From assembly GCA_963805445.1 (NCBI GenBank), contig CAWDUI010000038.1, positions 186,001 through 250,000 of the forward strand: a stretch of DNA of 64,000 nucleotides, given 5' to 3'. A program made the position numbers and the translations under genes. This document shows, piece after piece, positions 48,240 through 58,050 of this stretch. Every line of letters begins with the position of its first letter. Positions within the stretch are counted from its first letter, which is position 1. A model generated the notes under the pieces. The model had not been told where the DNA came from. It searched no databases and saw only the letters and a program-made list of their open reading frames with translations. Source of the stretch: JAENVT01 sp963805445 (GTDB taxonomy: Bacteria > Actinomycetota > Acidimicrobiia > Acidimicrobiales > Ilumatobacteraceae).

Positions 48240-48772
48240 GACGTCTCCAGCCCGGGATGAGTGTTGAGAGCGCAGTTGCGGTAGGCGGCCTTGGCCCGGG
48301 TGAGGAGCGCTTCCGTCGCGTGCACCGTGCGGCCGATCGCGATCGCGACGTCGCCGACCGGGAGATCGTCGAGGTAGCGCAGCGTGAGGACCGCTCGATG
48401 GGTCGGGGCGAGTTGGGCGAGTGCATCCCGTGCCGCCGCGGCGTCGATCGCCGCGTCGCTCGGGTCCGGCACGGCAATGTCGTCCCACAGTTCGGCGAGC
48501 TCTTCCTTGCGCCGTTCGGTACGCCGCCAATGGTCGATCATCTTGTGGCGGGCCGTGCCGATCAGCCACGCCGTGTTGATGTGAGCCGGGTTCAGACCGA
48601 CGCGGTTGCCGTTCACGTCGTGGTTGTTGTGGAGCGCGGCGACGGCTGCCATGAACGTCTCGGCCGTCAGGTCCTCGGCCGTGGCGGCGTTGTTGCAGCG
48701 GCGGGCGAGGTAGCCGTAGACGTGCGGGAGCGCGTCGTCGTACAGCTCGAGGAACGCCGACGTGTCGGTCAC
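48236..48772 (-). CDS. ECF sigma factor
   Basis: 178 residues, intact. Region 2 reads LPHVYGYLARRCNNAATAED with LTAETFMAAVAAL, and region 4 reads LAPTHRAVLTLRYLDDLPVG with DVAIAIGRTVHATEALLTRA. This is the layout of group IV sigma factors. It starts with a GTG at 48772. The end overlaps the VOC gene by four bases. The start faces dnaE2 with about 60 bases between them. Confidence 0.85.
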   Translation of the reverse strand: MTDTSAFLELYDDALPHVYGYLARRCNNAATAEDLTAETFMAAVAALHNNHDVNGNRVGLNPAHINTAWLIGTARHKMIDHWRRTERRKEELAELWDDIAVPDPSDAAIDAAAARDALAQLAPTHRAVLTLRYLDDLPVGDVAIAIGRTVHATEALLTRAKAAYRNCALNTHPGLETS

Positions 48773-48834
48773 GATCAGTTCATCGTAGGCGAGTGCACTT
48801 TTCCGTCACCGGGTTGAACTCTCGCTTGAAGTGA

Positions 48835-48855
48835 CGAACAAGTGTTCGATAGAGT
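48835..48855 (+). promoter_or_regulatory. LexA (SOS) box and -10 of dnaE2
   Basis: CGAACAAGTGTTCG (48835-48848) is a perfect palindromic SOS box. One base later TAGAGT (48850-48855) serves as -10. ATG 48866 begins ten bases after it, leaving a leader of only a few bases. The geometry is identical to imuA'. Confidence 0.85.
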
Positions 48856-48865
48856 CGGAACCCTT

Positions 48866-51800
48866 ATGGGGTTCAACAACCCGAACATGCCGTGGTGGGA
48901 GCTCGAAGCAACGCTCTCCGACCGCCCCCCGGCCGGTCGCGGCAAAGATGGTCGCGCCCCGGGCTCTCCGGCGTGGAACGCGGGTGGCGACGGCCCGGCC
49001 TGGAGCCGCAAACGCCAGCCCTACCAGGCGCCAGAGCCCGACCAGACCCGTCCGCTGATGCGCCCCGACCTGCCGACGGTGCCATATGCGGAGTTGCACT
49101 GTCACACCAACTTCTCGTTCCTCGACGGCGCCTCGCACCCCGAGCAACTGGCAGAGGAAGCAGCTCGGCTGGGGCTCGAAGCGCTGGCGGTGACCGACCA
49201 CGACGGTCTCTACGGTGTCGTTCGCTTTGCCGAGGCGGCCAGGGCCGTGGGGTTGCCGACCGTGTTCGGCGCCGAGATCACGCTCGGCACAGCAACGACT
49301 CGTCAGGTGCTCGACGAAGACGAGACGCAACGCCAGATCGCCACCGGCCTGGTCCCCGATCACCATGCGCCCGACCCGCACGGAGATCACCTGCTCGTGC
49401 TGGCTGATGGGCCGGTGGGCTACGCGCGCCTGGCGCGTGCGCTGAGCCTCGGTCATCTGGCGGGCGAGAAGAGCGCACCACGTTTCAGCCTGCTCGACAT
49501 CGCCGACTCGATGGCCGGCCACGGTTGGGTGCTGACCGGCTGTCGGAAGGGGGCGGTGCCGTCGGCGCTGGTCGATCACGGCCCGGCCGCAGCGGCCAAG
49601 CAACTGCAGCGGCTCATCGAGCTGTTCGGTCGTGACCGGGTGGTGGTCGAACTGTGGGATCACGGCGATCCGCTCGACTCGGCGCGCAACGATGCCCTGG
49701 CCGAGCTGGCGGCCCGTCACGACCTGGCCTGCGTGGCCACGAACAACGTGCACTACGCCACGCCTCGCAGCGCCGCCTGGCAACGGCGATCGCCGCGGTG
49801 CGGGCCCGGCGCAGCCTCGACGAGCTCGACCCGTGGCTCCCCGCATCGACCGGCGCCCACCTGCGCAGTGGAGCCGAGCAGGCCCGTCGGTTCCTGCGCT
49901 ACCCCGGTGTCGTCGAGGCTGCTGCCGACATCGGCCGGGCAGCGGCGTTCGATCTGGCGTTGGTTGCGCCGAACCTGCCGCCGTTCCCATGCCCGAGTGA
50001 CCCCGATAGCACGGGTACGGCACCGCTCAGCGAGATGCAGTACCTACGCCACCTCGTCGAGCAGGGTGGTCGCCGTCGGTACGGCGAGCGACCCACTGCG
50101 CACGAAGACCTGTCGCTGCGCGCCCGGGCGTGGCAAACGATCGACCACGAGCTCGACGTCATCGAACACCTCGGGTTCGCCGGGTACTTCTTGGTGGTGT
50201 GGGATCTCGTCGAGTTCTGCAACCGGGCCGACATCTTCTGTCAGGGTCGCGGCAGCGCCGCCAACAGTGCGGTGTGCTACGCGCTCGGCATCACCAAGGC
50301 CGATGCCGTGTCGTTGGGGTTGTTGTTCGAACGGTTCTTGTCGACCGAACGCGATGGCCCTCCCGACATCGACATCGACATCGAGAGCGACCGGCGCGAA
50401 GAGGTGATCCAGTACGTGTACCAGCGCTATGGGCGCCATCACACCGCCCAGGTCGCCAATGTCATCACCTATCGGGCACGTTCGGCGGTGCGCGACATGG
50501 CCAAGGCGCTCGGTTACGCGCCCGGTCAGCAAGATGCGTGGAGCAAGCAGATCGATGCGTGGGGCAACGTGTCGACCACCGCCAACCAGCCCGATCACGG
50601 CATCCCTGCGGCGGTGCTGGAGCTGGCGACCGAGATCGAGGATGCGCCGCGACATCTCGGCATCCACTCCGGTGGCATGGTGATCTGCGATCGCCCCGTC
50701 ATCGAGGTCTGCCCGGTCGAGTGGGGGCGGATGGACAAACGCAGCGTCTTGCAGTGGGACAAGGACGACTGTGCTGCAGCCGGATTGGTCAAGTTCGACC
50801 TGTTGGGCCTCGGCATGCTCAGCGCGTTGCACTACGCCGTTGATCTCATTCGCGAGCACCGTGGCTACGAGGTCGATCTGGCCACCATTCCGCAAGAGGA
50901 CGATGTCTACGCGATGTTGTGCCGAGCCGACACCGTCGGTGTGTTCCAGATCGAATCGCGGGCCCAGATGGCCACGTTGCCGAGGCTGAAGCCCCGCCGT
51001 TTCTACGACCTCGTGGTGGAGGTCGCCCTGATCCGCCCCGGGCCGATCCAGGGCGGATCCGTGCATCCCTACATCCGCCGGCGCAACGGGCAAGAGCCGA
51101 TCACCTACCTGCACCCGTTGCTCGAGAACTCACTCGGCAAGACGCTCGGTGTCCCGCTGTTCCAAGAGCAGCTGATGCAGATGGCCATCGACGTGGCCGG
51201 CTTCACGCCCGCCGACGCCGACCAGTTGCGACAAGCCATGGGATCCAAGCGCAGCAGGGCACGCATGGAGAAGTTGAAGGCCCGGTTGTACGAAGGCATG
51301 GCCGAACGGAACATCACCGGTGATGTCGCCGACGAGATCTTCACCAAGATGGCCGCCTTTGCCAACTATGGCTTCCCCGAGTCGCACAGCGTCAGCTTCT
51401 CGTATCTCGTCTACGCCTCGGCGTGGATCAAGTTGCACGAACCCGCTGCGTTCTGTGCAGCGTTGCTCAACGCCCAGCCGATGGGGTTCTGGAGCCCGCA
51501 CTCGCTGGCACAGGATGCGACGCGCCATGGCGTGGTCGTGCGCTCGCCTGATCTCAACGCGTCGCGCGCCACTGCAACACTCGAGCCATGTGCCGAGTCC
51601 GTCGGCGATGTGGCCGTGCGGTTGGGGATCGGTTCTGTCCGTGGTGTCGGCAGCGACCTCTCCGAGGAGATCGACGCCGGCCGGCCGTATGAATCGCTCG
51701 AGGATCTCGTGCGCCGCGTGCCATCGTTGCAATTGCAACAACTGGAGGCCATGGCAACCGCCGGGATGTTCGAGCAATGCTTCGCGCTGGAGCGTCGTGA

Positions 51801-52305
51801 GGCATTGTGGGCCGTGGGCGGGGCGGTGCAATCACGGTCGGATCGCCTGGAGGGCATCATCACCGGGCAGCGATCGCCGCGGTTGCCCGGCATGGACCCG
51901 ATGGAGACCGTCGTCGCCGACCTGTGGGCCACCGGGATCGCGCCGCACGGACACCCCACGCAGTTCTTGCGCGAGGAGTTGCGCAAGCGTGGCGTCGTCA
52001 CCGCTCGGGGGCTGTGGGACTGCGAACCGAAGGCCAAGGTGCTGGTCGCCGGGATCGTCACCCATCGCCAACGGCCGATGACGGCCCAAGGCGTCACCTT
52101 CATGAACCTCGAGGACGAGACCGGGCTGATCAACATCGTCGTGTCGAAAGGTTGTTGGGCCCGCTATCGCACCATCGCCCGCAGTGCTCCCGCGTTGTTG
52201 ATACGCGGTCGCCTGGAGCGCGCCGAGGGGGTGATCAACATCGTCGCCGACGAGCTGACATTGCTGCCGGTGCCGGCTTCGACGGCCAGTCGCGACTTCC
52301 GCTGA
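48866..52305 (+). CDS. dnaE2: Error-prone DNA polymerase DnaE2 (one frameshift)
   Basis: About 1,145 residues, bridging a frame change near 49790. It is the C-family alpha-subunit homologue used for induced mutagenesis. PHP domain: AELHCHTNFSFLDGAS and LAVTDHDGLYG. Palm: GRGSAANSAVCYALGIT and the catalytic acids PPDIDIDIES. Further conserved parts are HLGIHSGGMVIC, VKFDLLGLGMLSAL, ALIRPGPIQGGSVHPYIRRR and FPESHSVSFSYLVYASAW. The ATG at 48866 follows a SOS box/-10 pair. It works with the ImuA'-ImuB pair encoded 15 kb upstream. Confidence 0.95.
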
Positions 52306-52348
52306 TCGCAGCGATGCTGCGTCTACAGTCGGTGCAAGGAGGTCGCCC

Positions 52349-52816
52349 ATGGACTACGCGTTGCAGAATGCCGCGCCGCAACCGACGCTGCAGCACCTCG
52401 TCCGCGACGTCGACGGCAAGCGCATCAGGGTCATCGTCTTCAGCGGAGTCGTCGTGGTTGCACCGGCCGTGCAACGCGGCATCGTCGTGCGCACGTCGGC
52501 CGAGCAACCTGGCGCGCCGATCGGGTTCTACGTGCCAGAGGCCTTCGGCATCATGCTCGACGGCGCCATCGCCGTCGCCGAGGCCACGCTGACCCAGGTC
52601 GTGGTCGATGGCCGAACCCAGATGCGCACGGCGTACGGGATCGGCGATGTCGCCGTGCGACTCGTCGAATCCGAGCAATCAGCGGGCATGGGCTGGCCGT
52701 ATCTCAGCTTCACCTGCCACTCCAACGACCTGCCGCTCGGCGTGCACTACCGAGTGACGATCCAACACCCGCTGGTCAGCGACACCCCGCCGCCAGATCA
52801 GTCGCGCAGCGCCTGA
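52349..52816 (+). CDS. Hypothetical protein, unrecognised
   Basis: 155 residues from ATG 52349 behind a strong AAGGAGG box. It starts MDYALQNAAPQPTLQHLVRD. No signal peptide or membrane helix; it has alternating short strands (IRVIVFSGVVVVAPAV) that suggest a beta-sandwich. The final codons overlap the convergent 52798 gene. No function is assigned. Confidence 0.65.
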   Translation: MDYALQNAAPQPTLQHLVRDVDGKRIRVIVFSGVVVVAPAVQRGIVVRTSAEQPGAPIGFYVPEAFGIMLDGAIAVAEATLTQVVVDGRTQMRTAYGIGDVAVRLVESEQSAGMGWPYLSFTCHSNDLPLGVHYRVTIQHPLVSDTPPPDQSRSA

Positions 52817-53596
52817 GCAGCGAGGGCTCGCGACAGGAACGGCTCGGTCGTGTCGACCATCGCCGTCGTCGCGCAGTCGCTCGGCGGCGGCGACCATCGC
52901 GCCGTAGGCGATCCGCGACAGCAGGCCACCGGTCGAGATGCGGCGAACGCCGGCCTCGCCCAACTGAGCGACGCTCGGGCCACCGGGCAGGATCAACACG
53001 TTCACCGGTACGCCGACTTCGTCGACGACCCTGGCGATCTGCCCGAGGTCGGCCAAGCCGGGCGCGTACACGACCTCGGCCCCGACGCTGACGTAGGCCT
53101 TCAGCCTGGCGATCGTGTCGTCGAGGTCGGTGATGCCGTGCAGATGGTTCTCGCATCGCGCCGTGAGGACGATGCCGGTGTTGGCGGCGCCGGCGGCAGC
53201 GGCAGCGACACGCTCGACCGCGATCTCGAGCGGATCGATCGAATTGGTCAGCGGGTTCCAATCCTCGATCGAGCAGCCGGCGGCGCCCGCATCGGCCAAC
53301 AACTCGACGGTCTGGGTGACGCCGGGCAGATCATCGGCGTAGCAGCGCTCCGAGTCCACGTTCAGCGGCAGGTCCGTGGCCGCTGCAAGTGGGCGGACGT
53401 GATCGAGCAACTCGTCGCGGTCGACCGTCATGTCGAGGCGACCGAGCGTCGCCGCAAAGCCCGAGCTGGTCGATGCCAGCGCGGGAAACCCGAGGGCGGC
53501 CAGCAGGCGTGCCGAACCCAGGTCGTAGGGGTTGGGCATCACGAAGGTGCCATGGGAGTGGAGGGCGCGGAACCGGTCGGACATCGACATGGTCAT
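52798..53596 (-). CDS. Isocitrate lyase/PEP mutase-family enzyme (one frameshift)
   Basis: From ATG 53596, overlapping the PfkB stop (ATGA). It has the TIM-barrel ICL/PEPM phrases RALHSHGTFVMPNPYDLGSA, LPLNVDSERCYADD, AAGCSIEDWNPLTNS (metal/acid region) and GIVLTARCENHLHG, with PVNVLILPGGPSVAQLGEAG near the end. The frame changes near 52862, finishing TTEPFLSRALAAQALRD. It is predicted to cleave or isomerise a C-C or C-P bond in a 2-oxo acid. It is paired with a sugar-type kinase. Confidence 0.8.
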
Positions 53597-54531
53597 AGAT
53601 TGCCAGCCTGCAGCACACCGCGCAGACGAGCGTCGGGCTCCGGGCGCGCTCCGAGATGTTCGATGACCCACGCCGAGATGGTGGTGGCGAACCGGGCCGA
53701 CTCGATGGCCGACGTGCCACCCAGGTACCGGGCCAGGAACGCGCCGGCGAACGAGTCGCCGGCACCGGTTGCGTCGACCAGATCGTTCGTCGCCGGCGGG
53801 ATGTGGGTGGCGACACCGTTGTCGTAGACCAGTGCGCCGTCGGCGTCGAGCTTCAACATGATCAGCGCCTGTGGGTACAACTTGGCCAGCGCCGCGGCAA
53901 TTGCCTCCGGATCGTCGAGACCGGTCAGCACCTCACCCTCTTGGTAGTTGGGCAAGAAGATGTCGATGCCGAGATCTTGGGTGGCCGCCAGGAACTGGTT
54001 GACACCCATCTCCTCGATCATCTGGAACGAGGCCGGATCGAACGACAGCGTCGCCCCGCACTCCTGCGCCAGGTGCGCGGCGGCACGCGACGCCGAGCGG
54101 GGCGGGTCGACGAAGTACGACCAGGCGGTCATGTGGAGATGGCGGGCGCCGCGCACGGTCTCTTTCGGCAACTCGGATGAAAGCAGGTAGAAGTCGGCGC
54201 CGCGGCCCGACACCATCGAGCGCTCGCCGGTCTGGTCGACGAACACGGCAACACACCCGGTGAGGTGTTCGTCGGTCTCGACGAGGTGGGTGACGACGTG
54301 TTCCTTGGCGAGGTCCTCCTGCGCCAGTTGACCCAACCGGTCGCGGCCGACCTTGCCGATGAACTCGGTCTCCAAGCCGCAGCGCCTGGCCCATACGGCG
54401 ACGTTCGCGGCGCTGCCGCCGGGGGTCAGCATCACCTCGCCGAACGTGTCGCCACCTGTCAGCAGTTCGCTGTTCGTGCGGATCAACACGTCCCAGGCAA
54501 AGTCGCCGATGACGCACAGCGGGGCCGACAT
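53593..54531 (-). CDS. PfkB-family carbohydrate kinase
   Basis: 312 residues, intact. N-terminal PfkB signature region TPGGSAANVAVWARRCG, then IGKVGRDRLGQLAQEDL. The C-terminal signature with the catalytic Asp is DLVDATGAGDSFAGAFLARY. It belongs to the ribokinase/adenosine-kinase-like fold, and the sugar specificity is not evident. ATG 54531 is 7 bases after TACCGT on the reverse strand, a leaderless arrangement. It is translationally coupled to the PEP-mutase-family gene. Confidence 0.85.
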   Translation of the reverse strand: MSAPLCVIGDFAWDVLIRTNSELLTGGDTFGEVMLTPGGSAANVAVWARRCGLETEFIGKVGRDRLGQLAQEDLAKEHVVTHLVETDEHLTGCVAVFVDQTGERSMVSGRGADFYLLSSELPKETVRGARHLHMTAWSYFVDPPRSASRAAAHLAQECGATLSFDPASFQMIEEMGVNQFLAATQDLGIDIFLPNYQEGEVLTGLDDPEAIAAALAKLYPQALIMLKLDADGALVYDNGVATHIPPATNDLVDATGAGDSFAGAFLARYLGGTSAIESARFATTISAWVIEHLGARPEPDARLRGVLQAGNL

Positions 54532-54579
54532 CTCGGGCACGGTAGCCGGTGGGCCCCGCCGTTCACCAACGGCCGCGCG

Positions 54580-56448
54580 TCACGTCAGCCGCACGGTCCG
54601 GACCTGCTTGAGGTTCTCCCCTGAGTACCCCTCGACGCGGATGACTTGTTGGGGGTGACCGAGCGTCAACTGCAGCCCGTCGACGACATCGTGTGATTGG
54701 TGAGGGCGGCCATCGACGTAGACGTCGATCCGATCGAGCCGATCAACCTGCAGATCGAGCACCGGCGCCTTCCAGCGGATCACGAGCGAGGTGGCCGGCT
54801 CCGACTCGATCAGCCTGGCGCAGAACGTCAGCAGGTCGGTGTTGCCCTGCAGCAGATCGTCGCGGGTCATCGCATAGGTGCGGTGGCCGACGATGCCGAT
54901 GTCTTCGATCGGTGCTCCGTCGGACGCGCCGATCCGCGTGGCGCGGCGAACCGACAGCGTGAACCCGACTCCTTTCGGCAACCGTGGCAGTTGGTGGGGT
55001 GTGCCGGCCAACACGCTGTTGAGCGTGTCGGCCCACCACACGTTGGCGCCGCCCGCGCCCGTTGCCCGCCCGAGGCTGACGACCGTGCCGATCCCGTTGT
55101 CGGCAAACCCTGCGGCGAACAGGTCGGCCGCCGAGTACGTCGTCGAGTCGACGACCGCGATCACCGGGCCTCCGTACACCTGGCCGATGTCGTTGCATCG
55201 CTCCGACGGCGTGATCGGGACCGACTGGGAGTAGACCTCGCCCGTGCCGACGGCGTCGAGCAGCGTTCGTCGCCACGGGCTCAGCGATCGACGGTTCTGC
55301 GGTGCATCGGTCATCGACCGCGTCAGGTCCGAGGCGATGATCGAGAATCGCGTCGGCGCGATCGGCGATGGGGTGAACAGCTGGAGCAGCCGTTCTGCTG
55401 CCCAGATCAGCCCGCCAGGGTTGCCGCGGAGATCGATGATGAGGCCGTCCTGCGGCAGTTCCGCCAGCAGCCGTATCACCTCGGCGATGTAGCCGTCGTC
55501 GTCGCTGAGCTCGAAGCTCCACAGCCGGAGGTATCCGTAGTCGCGTCCGTTGACCGGCACCACGCGTGCCGAGACGTTGTCTTGGAACTGACCGGTGATC
55601 CAGCCGTTGCCGGCCATGCCGACACCGGCCGCCGCCACCCGGTCGTGGCGCTCGGTCTGCCACAACTCGGAGTTGAACGACAGCTTCTTGGCGCGCCTGA
55701 CCATCGCCCGATCGGGATGGATCGCCGTGGCCGCAGCAGCCGGAGCCGTGGGATGGGCGGCGTCGGGTGCCGGGCCCGGATAGATGAACCGCCATTCGAA
55801 GCGGTGCTCACGCATCCCTCCGTCGTCGCTCGGGTCGGTTCCGTCACCATTGCGATAGCCGACGATCACCCAGCGCTCGTCGGGCGGAGGACCGATCCCG
55901 AGTGGCCGGAACGTCAACGAGTCGAGCGCCCTCGCCATCGCGCTGTCCGGGCGGCCACCACGCTCGCTCTCGCCGCGGCGGCGCACGGCGTCGGCGATCG
56001 GCACACCGTTCCACTCGATCAGTTCGGCGCCTTCGGTGAACCTGGTATCGGTCACCAGTTCGCGGATGACCTTGGAGACGATGAAGCGTGGCTCGGAGTC
56101 CGAACCGAACTGCTCGACCAGGAAGGGCAATCGCGCCGCGCTGCCGGCGAGTGGCGACGGGGCGATGTACGCGGTGTGCGCGTCGCGCAGGTTGGTGAGA
56201 ATGCCACCGATCTCGCGGTGAAACGCGTCGTCGGTCATCAGCCGGGCGCGATCGTGGAGCCGACGCAGTTGTTGCACCGGATCGATGCCGTACATGGCGC
56301 GCTTCAAGGGAAGGTGGACGTACAGCCCGTCGATCAGGTCGGTGAACATGTTGATGATGTTCGTGCGCTCGGACGGTGTCAGCGGGTCGCGCGGTGGCGC
56401 CGCGGCGATCGCTTCCGCCCAACTCAGGCCGTGCAACGCCTCGTTCAC
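54580..56448 (-). CDS. S41-family (C-terminal processing) peptidase
   Basis: About 622 residues from GTG 56448, overlapping the amidohydrolase stop (GTGA). A helical N-terminal domain (RTNIINMFTDLIDGLYVHLP) and a PDZ-like stretch (LIEWNGVPIADAVRRRG) precede the peptidase core: GYLRLWSFELSDDDGYIAEV, LIIDLRGNPGGLIWAAERLL and the Ser-bearing VVDSTTYSAADLFAAGF. No signal peptide, so it may be cytoplasmic. It is open throughout. Physical linkage to an amidohydrolase and a UDG-like gene is unusual. Confidence 0.8.
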   Translation of the reverse strand: MNEALHGLSWAEAIAAAPPRDPLTPSERTNIINMFTDLIDGLYVHLPLKRAMYGIDPVQQLRRLHDRARLMTDDAFHREIGGILTNLRDAHTAYIAPSPLAGSAARLPFLVEQFGSDSEPRFIVSKVIRELVTDTRFTEGAELIEWNGVPIADAVRRRGESERGGRPDSAMARALDSLTFRPLGIGPPPDERWVIVGYRNGDGTDPSDDGGMREHRFEWRFIYPGPAPDAAHPTAPAAAATAIHPDRAMVRRAKKLSFNSELWQTERHDRVAAAGVGMAGNGWITGQFQDNVSARVVPVNGRDYGYLRLWSFELSDDDGYIAEVIRLLAELPQDGLIIDLRGNPGGLIWAAERLLQLFTPSPIAPTRFSIIASDLTRSMTDAPQNRRSLSPWRRTLLDAVGTGEVYSQSVPITPSERCNDIGQVYGGPVIAVVDSTTYSAADLFAAGFADNGIGTVVSLGRATGAGGANVWWADTLNSVLAGTPHQLPRLPKGVGFTLSVRRATRIGASDGAPIEDIGIVGHRTYAMTRDDLLQGNTDLLTFCARLIESEPATSLVIRWKAPVLDLQVDRLDRIDVYVDGRPHQSHDVVDGLQLTLGHPQQVIRVEGYSGENLKQVRTVRLT

Positions 56449-57998
56449 GGCAGGACCGCGTTCGCCGCGAACAGCTGGTCGAGGTTGTCGAGCATGTTGC
56501 CCTGGTACCCGGCAGAGCGCACCGCCTTGAACCACGTCGTGTCGTGGACCAGCGTCGGCAGCGGTGGGGCGTCGAACTTGGTCCCCGGCGGTGGCGGCCC
56601 GGCAACGCTGTTGGGCCCGCCCGGCATGTCGGATTCCAGGATGAGGGTGCCGATGTTGGGCGTGGTCACGTCGGCCTCGATCGCCTCGATCGCCAGGCCC
56701 TGCTCGATGGCAGCCACGGGGTCGGCCTGCACGGTGCGCAGTGCGCGCATGACCGTCGACCACGTCCAGACCTTGGTCGGGTCGTCGGGCCGGCGCAGCG
56801 CGAAGTGACGTGACGTCGGGCCGACGCGCATGCTGGTCGTCGCGGTCTCGCCGGCGGCCTTCATCAGCGCCGCCGTGCCGTAGCGGGCCCGGCCGTCACC
56901 GATCGCCAGCAGGACGTCGCGCTCGCGGGCCAGCAGCAGGTTCGTCCACGGGTCGTCGTATCGCTTGGCGACCACGACCGCGTCGGCCATCCGGCCCGGC
57001 TGCAACCGTCCCGGGGCGCTGCCCGACCAGGCCCGTGCGAGCAGATCACCGGGGTTGGAGGTCACCATCTCGGTGAGGTCGAACGGTGTCACGTCGAGTC
57101 CGGCATGGCGGACCCACGTGTAGGCGACCTTCAGCTCGCCGAGCAGGTTCTTGCTGCCCGATGGGCCCCAGTCGGACCCGATGCAGACCAGCACGCCGTG
57201 CGCTCGCGCAGCCATCACGTCGGTCGTCTGGTCGTACAGCCACAAGTTGGAGAACGGCGACCACACCACGCCGCCCGGCGACGCATTGTCGGACAGCTCG
57301 GCGTGCACGTTCCACTGGCGGAACTCTTCCTCCCCGACAGCACAGCAGTGGATGGCGATCAACCGATGGCGCAAGCAGCCGGTCGTGGCGACATCGGTGA
57401 ACTCGCGGGCGACCTTGCTGCCCCGCTGGCCTTCGCACAGGTGGTACACGAGGGCGCGTCCTTCGTCGAGCAACGCCCGGCGATCGTCGAGCTCGGCGGT
57501 CGACAGGTTGATCACCGAGGTGCGGATCGAGTCGGGGTCCACGCCGTCGTCGACGCTGCGCACCAGTTGGTTGGCCGGCGAGACGTTGGCGTTCGGCCAC
57601 CCTTGGATCGTCGTGGTGCCGCCGGCGAGGGCGCGGACCTGGGCGTACGCCAGCAGTTCCTCCGGAGCGCCCTTCAGGTACGCATAGGCGGGCCAACTGA
57701 CAGCCGGCTTGTACGACGGTGCGCTCGGCCACAGGTCGCGGTGCAGCCACGGTCCGCTGGTACGAGCCGGCTCGTGCCACAACGGCAGCGTGGCGAAGCC
57801 GAGGTGCGAGTGGAGATCGGTCAGGCCCGGGTAGACGTACGCATCGCCGACGTCGATCTGCACGACGCCTTGCGGTGGCGAACCGCGCCCGGGCAAGACC
57901 TTGTCGACGAATGCGCCGTCGAGCCTTACGCGCCCGGTGACGTGTCGTTCGGGGTCGGCGCTGTCCATCGCCACGATGTGGCCCTGCACCTCAAGCAT
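56445..57998 (-). CDS. Amidohydrolase-superfamily metalloenzyme
   Basis: 517 residues, intact. Metal-dependent TIM-barrel hydrolase signatures: VYPGLTDLHSHLGFATLP (HxH), YHLCEGQRGSK, LIAIHCCAVGEEEF and VCIGSDWGPSGSKN (distal Asp), with the composite beta-sandwich at both ends (GRMADAVVVAKR). The substrate, a deaminated or hydrolysed ring or amide, is unknown. The start is chosen as ATG 57998 within a 16-base tandem repeat that also offers other starts. It is coupled to S41 by GTGA. Confidence 0.85.
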   Translation of the reverse strand: MLEVQGHIVAMDSADPERHVTGRVRLDGAFVDKVLPGRGSPPQGVVQIDVGDAYVYPGLTDLHSHLGFATLPLWHEPARTSGPWLHRDLWPSAPSYKPAVSWPAYAYLKGAPEELLAYAQVRALAGGTTTIQGWPNANVSPANQLVRSVDDGVDPDSIRTSVINLSTAELDDRRALLDEGRALVYHLCEGQRGSKVAREFTDVATTGCLRHRLIAIHCCAVGEEEFRQWNVHAELSDNASPGGVVWSPFSNLWLYDQTTDVMAARAHGVLVCIGSDWGPSGSKNLLGELKVAYTWVRHAGLDVTPFDLTEMVTSNPGDLLARAWSGSAPGRLQPGRMADAVVVAKRYDDPWTNLLLARERDVLLAIGDGRARYGTAALMKAAGETATTSMRVGPTSRHFALRRPDDPTKVWTWSTVMRALRTVQADPVAAIEQGLAIEAIEADVTTPNIGTLILESDMPGGPNSVAGPPPPGTKFDAPPLPTLVHDTTWFKAVRSAGYQGNMLDNLDQLFAANAVLP

Positions 57999-58018
57999 TG
58001 GGCACCTCAAGCATTGGG
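57987..58018. repeat. Tandem 16-base direct repeat at the amidohydrolase start
   Basis: CACCTCAAGCATTGGG occurs twice back to back (57987-58002 and 58003-58018), with a third decayed copy beginning CTCCTCAAC. On the reverse strand each unit supplies a CCAATG with a start codon, so the duplication changes the number of possible N-termini. Confidence 0.85.
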
Positions 58019-58050
58019 CTCCTCAACCTCTGGCATCGGCAGTCGGACTC

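Noticed and set aside
54697..56808. A 703-codon plus-strand frame opposite the S41 gene
   Set aside because: It is a shadow of the peptidase frame, whose motifs and start overlap are convincing.
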